Shown here in pieces: positions 6,293 to 10,840 of a stretch of 10,840 nucleotides of DNA (position 1 is the stretch's first letter; the number at the start of each line of letters is the position of its first letter). The stretch lies in contig JAKBCB010000082.1 in assembly GCA_021808185.1 (NCBI GenBank), forward strand, positions 1 through 10,840. Reading direction: 5' to 3'. The position numbers and the translations under genes are program-made. Origin of the DNA: Pseudomonadota bacterium. GTDB lineage: Bacteria > Pseudomonadota > Alphaproteobacteria > Acetobacterales > Acetobacteraceae. The notes under the pieces were generated by a model. That model was not told the origin of the DNA and ran no database searches. It saw only the letters and a list, made by a program, of their open reading frames with translations.

Positions 6293-6306
6293 GCGGCAGG
6301 GTTGCC
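6293..6306 (-). promoter_or_regulatory. Possible sigma-54-like element (weak)
   Basis: Minus strand TGGCA at 6307-6303 gives the GG of a -24 box, and GC at 6294-6293 lies ten bases further, the spacing required for sigma-54. The usual TT before the GC is CC here, so the match is poor. It is listed because PEP-CTERM genes in some bacteria are controlled by sigma-54 activators of the PrsK/PrsR type, and the expected transcript start would lie about 28 bases before the ATG at 6253. Confidence 0.15.
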
Positions 6307-6357
6307 ACCCAGGTCGATCAAGTTAACGTCAGGTTACTGGGTGCGTCGTAATTCGCA

Positions 6358-6371
6358 TTGACATGTGTCAA
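6358..6371. promoter_or_regulatory. TTGACA inverted repeat, operator- or promoter-like
   Basis: TTGACA TG TGTCAA: perfect six-base arms two bases apart, in the 134-base gap (6254-6387) between the GNAT gene and the tandem-repeat gene. Each arm equals a consensus -35 hexamer, one per strand. On the minus strand no good -10 stands at 16-18 bases, so a regulator dimer site is as likely as a promoter. The rest of the gap holds only the ribosome site and the weak element noted separately. Confidence 0.35.
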
Positions 6372-6387
6372 CTGATGACAACCGCCA

Positions 6388-7089
6388 CTATCGCGCCGCC
6401 GCCCGGATCTCCGCGGCGCCGCGCCTCGCCGTGCCGTCCGGGGCGAAATTCTCCGGGGCCAGCCATGCGAGCATCGCATCGCGCGCGCGCGGCCATTCCG
6501 GCGCCAGGATGCTGAACCAAGCGGTGTCGCGCTGGCGGCCCTTCACCGTCATTGCCCAGCGGTGCTCGCCCTCGAACGTGAAGCCCAGCCGGTCGGCGGC
6601 GCGGCGGGAGGGGGCGTTGAGCGCGTTGCACTTCCACACCAGCCGCCGGTAGCCGAGATCGTCGGCGGCCAGTTTCAGCGGCAGGAACATCGCCTCGCTC
6701 GCGGCACGGGTGCGCTGCATAACCGGCGCGAGCCAGATATTGCCAAGCTCGATCGCGGCGTTGGCGGGCTCGATGCTCATCAGCGTGAGCCAGCCGGAGG
6801 CAACGCCGGTGGCAATCGGGCGGACGGCCCAGACCACGTGGTCATGCTTGGCCGCGAACTCGGCGATGAATGTTTCCAGCGCCGCCGCGGACGCGAACGG
6901 GCCATAGCCGAGATAGGTCCAGCTTGCGTCCCCGCGCGCGGTGCCTGCCTCGGCCGCGCGCCACAGGTCGGGCGCGTGGCGCGGGTGCAGCGGTTCGAGT
7001 TCCACGTACTGCCCGCGCAGCTTCGTGCCGCGCGGCGGCAGCGGGCGGGGGGTGGGATCGACCGGCGGGCCGATGGGCAGGTCGGTCAT
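6388..7089 (-). CDS. GNAT family N-acetyltransferase, RimJ/RimL type
   Basis: A 233-residue cytoplasmic acetyltransferase that uses acetyl-CoA to acylate an unknown amine. Visible family marks are LRGQYVELEPL near residues 24-33 (start of the Acetyltransf_3 fold), IELGNIWLAPVMQR at 113-126, where the strand leads into the acetyl-CoA pyrophosphate loop (MQRTRAASEA, a variant of the Q/RxxGxG/A motif), and WKCNALNAPSRRAADRLGF at 152-170, the conserved Asn-containing helix of this subfamily. The N-terminal 20 residues are proline-rich and probably disordered. The ATG at 7089 overlaps the TGA of the upstream amidohydrolase as ATGA, so the two are likely co-translated. The substrate is unknown; RimJ/RimL homologs with this layout acetylate many amines other than ribosomal proteins, so no specific gene name is given. 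Confidence 0.88.
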   Translation of the reverse strand: MTDLPIGPPVDPTPRPLPPRGTKLRGQYVELEPLHPRHAPDLWRAAEAGTARGDASWTYLGYGPFASAAALETFIAEFAAKHDHVVWAVRPIATGVASGWLTLMSIEPANAAIELGNIWLAPVMQRTRAASEAMFLPLKLAADDLGYRRLVWKCNALNAPSRRAADRLGFTFEGEHRWAMTVKGRQRDTAWFSILAPEWPRARDAMLAWLAPENFAPDGTARRGAAEIRAAAR

Positions 7090-8279
7090 GCCAGCACCTC
7101 CGGCACGCGCTCGGCCGGGGGGGTGTTGCGGCTGCGGCCGCAGCGCACGATGCCGTCGATCATCACCATGCCGATGCCGGGCAAATCGCCCTTGCGCACG
7201 CTGTCCAGCAGATCGGTGCCGGAGGAATGCTGCGCGCGGTCCATGAACACCAGATCCGCCGACCGGCCGGGCTCGATCAGCCCGCCCTCCAGCTTGCGCA
7301 TGCGCGCGGTGTTGCCGGTGGCGCAGGCGAACACGATCTCGGCCGGCGCGTCGCCGAGCGAGGACAGCAGCGCGATCATGCGCAGGATGCCGAGCGGCTG
7401 CACGCCGGAGCCGGCCGGGCTGTCCGTGCCCAGGATCACGCGGTGCATCTGGTTGAGTTCGCGCGCGTAGCGGAACGCCGAAAGCCCGGCGAGTTCATTG
7501 CCGTTGTGCACGATCTCGATGCCGCGATGGCAGCCTTCGCACAGGCAGCGGATCTGGCTCAGCGGCAGCGCGGTGTGGCCGCCGTTGATGTGGCCGATGA
7601 TGTCGGCATCGGCCTCCAGCACCGTGTCCGCGTCGATGTAGCCCGAGCCGGGGACGGAGGGGCCGCCGGTGTGGATGGTGGACTGGATGCCCGCGCGGCG
7701 CGCCCAGGCGACCATTTCCTTCGCCTCGTACCCGGCCTTGACGGTGCCGAGACCCACCTCGCCCAGCAGCGTGACGCCGGCGGCGGCAAGCTCGGTGAAA
7801 TCGCTCTCGACCATGCCCTTCTCGATCACCGGGGCGCCGGCGATCAGCTTCACCCCGCCGGGGCGGAAGGCGGTGAAGGCGCGCTGGGCGGTGACGGCGA
7901 GCGCCTTGAGGCCCACGATGTCGCGCGGACGGCCGGGCAGGTGCACCTCGCCGGCCGAGACCATGCCGGTGACGCCGCCATGCAGGAAGCTCTCGATCCA
8001 GCCGAACTGGTTCTGGCGCGGTGTCCAGTCGCCGAACACCGGGTGCACATGGCTGTCGATCAGGCCGGGCGAGACGGCGCAGCCATGCGCGTCGATGGTG
8101 GTGGTGGCGGCCCCGGTGTCGCAGTCGGCGAATTTGCCCATTGCGGCGATCCGGCCGCCTTCGATCACCAGCGTATCGGCGTCGCCGAGCGGCGCTTCCA
8201 GCGCGCCGGTGAGCAAGAGGCCGATGTTCTTGACAACGAGTTTCCCACGTTGCGTCTCGGGGCCGGCGGCCAGGGCCAT
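7086..8279 (-). CDS. Enamidase-like metal-dependent amidohydrolase
   Basis: 397 residues, amidohydrolase superfamily (TIM barrel with a binuclear metal site). The sequence follows, as I recall it, enamidase (6-oxo-1,4,5,6-tetrahydronicotinate amidohydrolase) of Eubacterium barkeri, which opens the ring in nicotinate fermentation: SHVHP (H77, H79), FLHGGVTGMVSAG 98-110, PGRPRD 115-120, GEVGLGTVK 173-181 (E174, probable bridging ligand), HTGGPSVPGSG 203-213 (H203), HINGG 230-234 (H230), LGTDSPAGSG 283-292 (D286), GILR, ATGNT 320-324, GDLPGIGMVMIDG 364-376 and SRNTPPAER 383-391. All expected metal ligands are present. The start is the ATG at 8279, with GGAG seven bases upstream. It overlaps the GNAT gene by four bases. 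The cyclic-amide hydrolase class is well supported; the natural substrate here is not known, since no other nicotinate pathway gene is in view. Confidence 0.85.
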   Translation of the reverse strand: MALAAGPETQRGKLVVKNIGLLLTGALEAPLGDADTLVIEGGRIAAMGKFADCDTGAATTTIDAHGCAVSPGLIDSHVHPVFGDWTPRQNQFGWIESFLHGGVTGMVSAGEVHLPGRPRDIVGLKALAVTAQRAFTAFRPGGVKLIAGAPVIEKGMVESDFTELAAAGVTLLGEVGLGTVKAGYEAKEMVAWARRAGIQSTIHTGGPSVPGSGYIDADTVLEADADIIGHINGGHTALPLSQIRCLCEGCHRGIEIVHNGNELAGLSAFRYARELNQMHRVILGTDSPAGSGVQPLGILRMIALLSSLGDAPAEIVFACATGNTARMRKLEGGLIEPGRSADLVFMDRAQHSSGTDLLDSVRKGDLPGIGMVMIDGIVRCGRSRNTPPAERVPEVLA

Positions 8280-8286
8280 CTGTTGT

Positions 8287-8290
8287 CTCC
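8287..8290 (-). promoter_or_regulatory. Ribosome binding site of the amidohydrolase
   Basis: GGAG on the minus strand, seven bases before the ATG at 8279-8277. It fixes the start of the amidohydrolase-GNAT pair. The remaining divergent gap (8280-8357) must hold promoters for both directions, but I see no convincing -35/-10 pair in it. Confidence 0.55.
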
Positions 8291-8357
8291 GTTACGGCGT
8301 CTGTGGCGGCAGTGTAGCAGGCGCGCGGCGCGCTGGCAGGGGGCGGGCAAGTTGGTT

Positions 8358-9302
8358 ATGATCGTGCACGCAATCGGGAGCACCTTGTCCGTGCCGAGCC
8401 GATGTTTCCCGCCGCTCGTGGCGCTGGCCTGGGCTGCCAGCCTGTTCGGCGCGCCGGCCGTGGCGCAGGACTGCGCGCCGACGCTGCGCGCCGCCCTGAA
8501 TGTCGGCACGCACGGGGCGCCGCTGGTCACGCTCGGCGTCAACGGCGGGACGGCGCATCTGCTGCTCGACACCGGGGCGGAGAAAACCACGCTGACCGAG
8601 GCGGCGGCGCGCAGGCTGGGCCTGCTCGCGGATTTCGACCACGCGCAGACCATGAAGGGCGTGGGCGGCAATGTGCGCGCGGGCGAGGTGCGGCCCGATC
8701 TGGTGACGGCGGGCGGTGGCAAGCTGGCGGGCGTCACCTTCGCCGTGGTGCCGATGGCGCTGCCCCCGGTCGGCGAGGAGGATGTGGACGGGCTGCTGGG
8801 GGCCGACATGCTCGGCGCCTACGACATCGACCTGGACATCGGGCACCATCTGGTGCGGCTGTACGACCCCGCCGCCTGCCCCACCCCGGCGCTGCCGTGG
8901 CGGCGCGACTACGCGGAGGTCTCGGCGCATCTGTCGCGGCATCGCCATGTGGCGTTCCCGGTGACGCTGGACGGGCACAAGCTGACCGCCTTCATCGACA
9001 CCGGCGCGCAACTGAGCCTGCTGGACAGCGGCGCCACGGCAAGCCTGGGCGTGAGCACCGCGGCGCTGGGGCTGGACCGGACGGTGCTGATGCAGGGCGT
9101 CTCGCGCCAGGTCGTTGCCGCGCGGGAGCATCGGTTCGAGCGTCTGGGCCTCGCGGACGCGGTGCTGCTCGGCCCCGTGGTCGCGGTGATGCCGCTGCGG
9201 CTGGACGACGCCGACCTGCTGATGGGGGCGGACATGCTGATGCGCGAACGCATCTGGCTGTCCTATGCCACGCAGCGGATTTTCGTGGCGCTGCCGGAGT
9301 GA
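8358..9302 (+). CDS. Exported aspartic protease with two retropepsin-like halves
   Basis: 314 residues from the ATG at 8358. A signal peptide lies near residues 12-37 (hydrophobic stretch LVALAWAASLFGAPAVA, cleavage before QDC), so the enzyme acts in the periplasm or outside. Two copies of the retroviral-type aspartic protease unit follow. Half one has LLLDTGAEKTTL (D71) and DGLLGADML at 144-152; half two has AFIDTGAQLSLL (D214) and ADLLMGADMLM at 285-295. Each pair is the DTG active site plus the later hydrophobic-hydrophobic-Gly motif of retropepsin-like bacterial proteases. Bacterial members of this fold often have one unit and must dimerise; here both catalytic aspartates are in one chain. 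An alternative start is the GTG at 8391, which has GGGAG ten bases upstream and still includes the whole signal peptide. It is divergent from the amidohydrolase and ends convergently with the next gene. The peptide substrate is unknown. Confidence 0.85.
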   Translation: MIVHAIGSTLSVPSRCFPPLVALAWAASLFGAPAVAQDCAPTLRAALNVGTHGAPLVTLGVNGGTAHLLLDTGAEKTTLTEAAARRLGLLADFDHAQTMKGVGGNVRAGEVRPDLVTAGGGKLAGVTFAVVPMALPPVGEEDVDGLLGADMLGAYDIDLDIGHHLVRLYDPAACPTPALPWRRDYAEVSAHLSRHRHVAFPVTLDGHKLTAFIDTGAQLSLLDSGATASLGVSTAALGLDRTVLMQGVSRQVVAAREHRFERLGLADAVLLGPVVAVMPLRLDDADLLMGADMLMRERIWLSYATQRIFVALPE

Positions 9303-9311
9303 CGCGGCGCG

Positions 9312-9875
9312 CTACCCTTTATCCAGCCGCGCGATCTCGGCCCAGACCAGCTTGAACAGCTCGGCGCGGATGGCGCGCGCGCCGTCGGTGGGGCCATTGT
9401 CGGCGGGGGCGTTGTCCGGGTGCAGTTCGCGGGCGAGGAAGCGGCGCAGGCTGGCGTATTTCGCCTCCGCCCCCGGCGCGTCCGGCCGCGCGCCGCGCAG
9501 GGTCTCGGCCGCCTTCTCGGCGGCGCGGGCGCGGTGCTCCCACTCGTCGCGCTCGGCAACCGTGGCGTGCCAGCGCTCGCGCAGGTAGCGGATGGTCTCC
9601 TCCAGGTCGCGCACGCGGGCGCCGGAGGGGCGGGCGGGGTCCGCCACCGGCCCCGCCATGCCCGCCCCGCGCGCGGGGGACTGCCGGCGGGCGAAGGCCA
9701 CCACCTCGTCCGCCGTGTAGCAATAGGCGCAGACCACCCCGCCCGCGCCCCGGATCACCATGCGCTCGTCCGCGACATCGGCGGTGAACCCGGACTGGCG
9801 CAGCCACGAGAGCGAGCTGAGCACGCGCCCGTCCTCGGCAAGCTGCTGCTCGAACGGGGTGCGCTGCGGGGTCAT
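9312..9875 (-). CDS. Uncharacterised protein with coiled coil and reduced J-like (HPD) C-terminus
   Basis: 187 residues, cytoplasmic, no signal peptide or membrane segment. Residues 1-65 form a small unrecognised domain containing a CAYC pair (C49, C52). Residues 66-84 are a Pro/Ala/Gly linker. Residues 86-128 are a highly charged helix (RVRDLEETIRYLRERWHATVAERDEWEHRARAAEKAAE, split here for length: first part 87-106, second 107-124), a likely coiled coil. Residues 137-187 read AKYASLRRFLARELHPDN then a short loop and AIRAELFKLVWAEIARLD, which has the helix II, HPD (152-154) and helix III order of a J domain, without a recognisable helix I or IV. If real, it would contact an Hsp70 such as DnaK; that is inference. 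The ATG at 9875 lacks a close ribosome site (AAAGGA is about 15 bases away). It follows the flavoprotein gene by 19 bases on the same strand and is probably co-transcribed. Confidence 0.7.
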   Translation of the reverse strand: MTPQRTPFEQQLAEDGRVLSSLSWLRQSGFTADVADERMVIRGAGGVVCAYCYTADEVVAFARRQSPARGAGMAGPVADPARPSGARVRDLEETIRYLRERWHATVAERDEWEHRARAAEKAAETLRGARPDAPGAEAKYASLRRFLARELHPDNAPADNGPTDGARAIRAELFKLVWAEIARLDKG

Positions 9876-9894
9876 GCGGTGGGCGTGCGGTCCT

Positions 9895-10840
9895 TTATTC
9901 GGCGGCCACCGCGGGACGGGCGTGCAGCACGCGCAGCGCGCGGTCGATCCATTGCGCCGTCAGTTTCTCCTGCGTGCCGTTCTGCCGCAACCGCTCGTTC
10001 AGCGCCGGGAAGTCCACCCGGTCCAGCGCCTGATCCTGGTTGAAGCAGGAGAACACCACCGTCCGCGCGCCGGTTTGCGGATCGACATGGGCTTGCAGGC
10101 ATTGCGCGCAGACTTCCTTCATCATGCACTGCATCGGCGAGTTGATGGAGCCGATGGCGGTGTGGCCGGGCTTCAGATACGGCGAGAGCACGCCATGCCG
10201 CGCCACCCCCACCGCCTGCATCATGCGGTCCGAGCCGATGGCGATGATGTGCTCGGCCTCGCGCAGCGGGATCGCCGGCGTGCCGAGCTTGCCGGAGGCA
10301 TAGGCCGCCATCGCCTGCACGATGTTGCCGACGAAAGTCTTGTCCTGCGGCCGGCCGGGCGCGAAGCCCGGCGCTTCGTCGCAGCACCAGACGATGACAT
10401 CCGCCGCGCGCTCGATCTCCTCGACCTTGTAGCGGTCGCGCATCGCCTTGTAGCCGGCGAAGTAGATCACGCGCGAACCGGCCGCGCGCAGCGCGGCGCC
10501 GATGGAGAACAGCACCGCGTTGCCCAACCCGCCGCCGACCAGCGCCACCGTGCTGTTCGGATGGATCTCCGTCGGTGTGCCCGTCGGCCCCATCAGCACC
10601 ACCGGCTCGCCCGGCTTGAGCATGGCGCACAAATCCGAACTGCCGCCCATCTCCAGCGCGATGACGGAGACGAGGCCGCGCTCCGGATCGGCGGAGGCGC
10701 CGGTCATCGCCAGGCCCTCCATCGCCAGCAGCGTGGCGCCCAGCCCGGCTTCGGTCACGCGTGGGGCGTGCATCTCGTAGTTCTGCAAACGGTAGAACTG
10801 GCCGGGGCGGAAGGCGCGCGCGGCGGCGGGGGCGTGCAGC
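9895..10840 (-). CDS. NfnA/PyrK-like FAD, NAD(P) and iron-sulfur oxidoreductase, C-terminal part
   Basis: The frame is open through the right edge (a TTG at 10788 is not the start), so the N-terminus is missing; relatives can carry a GltD-like half before this module. What is visible is a ferredoxin-NADP reductase-type unit. FRPGQFYRLQN at the edge is the FAD-binding start. Counting from 10788, KPGEPVVLMGPTGTPTEI at 58-75 is the FNR turn, VALVGGGLGNA at 81-91 the nucleotide-binding loop, HIIAIGSDRMMQAV at 180-193 the late FNR segment. A Cys cluster C221, C227, C230, C248 would bind [2Fe-2S] as in PyrK (dihydroorotate dehydrogenase electron-transfer subunit) and NfnA. First spacing is five residues, where classical PyrK/NfnA have four. 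After the cluster come CFNQDQALDRVDF and a basic tail. Role: electron transfer between NAD(P)H and another centre; the partner is unknown. Confidence 0.8.
   Translation of the reverse strand, partial: LHAPAAARAFRPGQFYRLQNYEMHAPRVTEAGLGATLLAMEGLAMTGASADPERGLVSVIALEMGGSSDLCAMLKPGEPVVLMGPTGTPTEIHPNSTVALVGGGLGNAVLFSIGAALRAAGSRVIYFAGYKAMRDRYKVEEIERAADVIVWCCDEAPGFAPGRPQDKTFVGNIVQAMAAYASGKLGTPAIPLREAEHIIAIGSDRMMQAVGVARHGVLSPYLKPGHTAIGSINSPMQCMMKEVCAQCLQAHVDPQTGARTVVFSCFNQDQALDRVDFPALNERLRQNGTQEKLTAQWIDRALRVLHARPAVAAE

Noticed and set aside
6562..8356. Plus-strand open frames across the GNAT and amidohydrolase genes, one of them continuing into the protease gene
   Set aside because: The part before 8358 is antisense to two recognisable enzymes and low in complexity; only the segment from the signal peptide onward is a protein.
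8292..9131. Minus-strand open frame opposite the aspartic protease
   Set aside because: Gln/Arg/His-rich shadow; the plus frame has two DTGA motifs and a signal peptide.
10788..10788. TTG at 10788 as the start of the flavoprotein
   Set aside because: The frame continues to the window edge with the FAD-binding segment FRPGQFYRLQN, so the gene starts outside the window.

Overview
The window is strongly GC-rich, with G/C-dominated third codon positions and long false open frames opposite most genes. It looks like an alphaproteobacterium. The genes (fused LivH-LivM permease, PEP-CTERM exported protein, enamidase-type amidohydrolase, large NfnA/PyrK-like flavoprotein) fit Acetobacteraceae or nearby Rhodospirillales, but that placement is inferred from gene content and base composition only. 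I see no tRNA, rRNA, CRISPR array, insertion sequence or phage gene.

Layout. 1-361 (+) is the C-terminal end of a class I SAM methyltransferase cut by the left edge. 396-3693 (+) is a compact branched-chain amino acid (HAAT-type) ABC transporter operon: a single-chain LivH-LivM permease, then LivG and LivF ATPases, joined by ATGA and TGATG stop/start overlaps. No substrate-binding protein gene is visible. 3703-6253 (-) holds two exported proteins read toward livF. The upstream one is a choice-of-anchor type tandem-repeat protein whose natural start appears to be closed by an in-frame amber codon in the signal peptide. The downstream one is a small LamG-like protein with a VPEP/transmembrane/RRRR PEP-CTERM sorting tail. 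6388-8279 (-) is a two-gene unit, an enamidase-like metal-dependent amidohydrolase translationally overlapped with a RimJ/RimL-type GNAT acetyltransferase. 8358-9302 (+) is an exported single-chain aspartic protease with two retropepsin-like DTGA halves. 9312-9875 (-) is an uncharacterised protein with a coiled coil and a reduced J-like HPD region. 9895-10840 (-) is the C-terminal part of an NfnA/PyrK-like FAD/NAD(P)/iron-sulfur oxidoreductase cut by the right edge.

How the parts relate. The Liv operon is a self-contained import module lacking its receptor. The two exported proteins share strand and probable location (envelope or outside the cell) and may belong to a PEP-CTERM/exosortase system encoded elsewhere. 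The amidohydrolase and acetyltransferase are probably co-translated, suggesting a shared small-molecule or detoxification role, though no other nicotinate-degradation gene is present. The most unusual signal is the amber codon at 6221-6223. It separates a canonical ribosome site, ATG and ten codons from the rest of a typical signal peptide, and implies a nonsense mutation, a sequencing error, readthrough, or leader-peptide re-initiation. I did not find a clear, wholly new multi-gene system; the findings are local anomalies and poorly described proteins.
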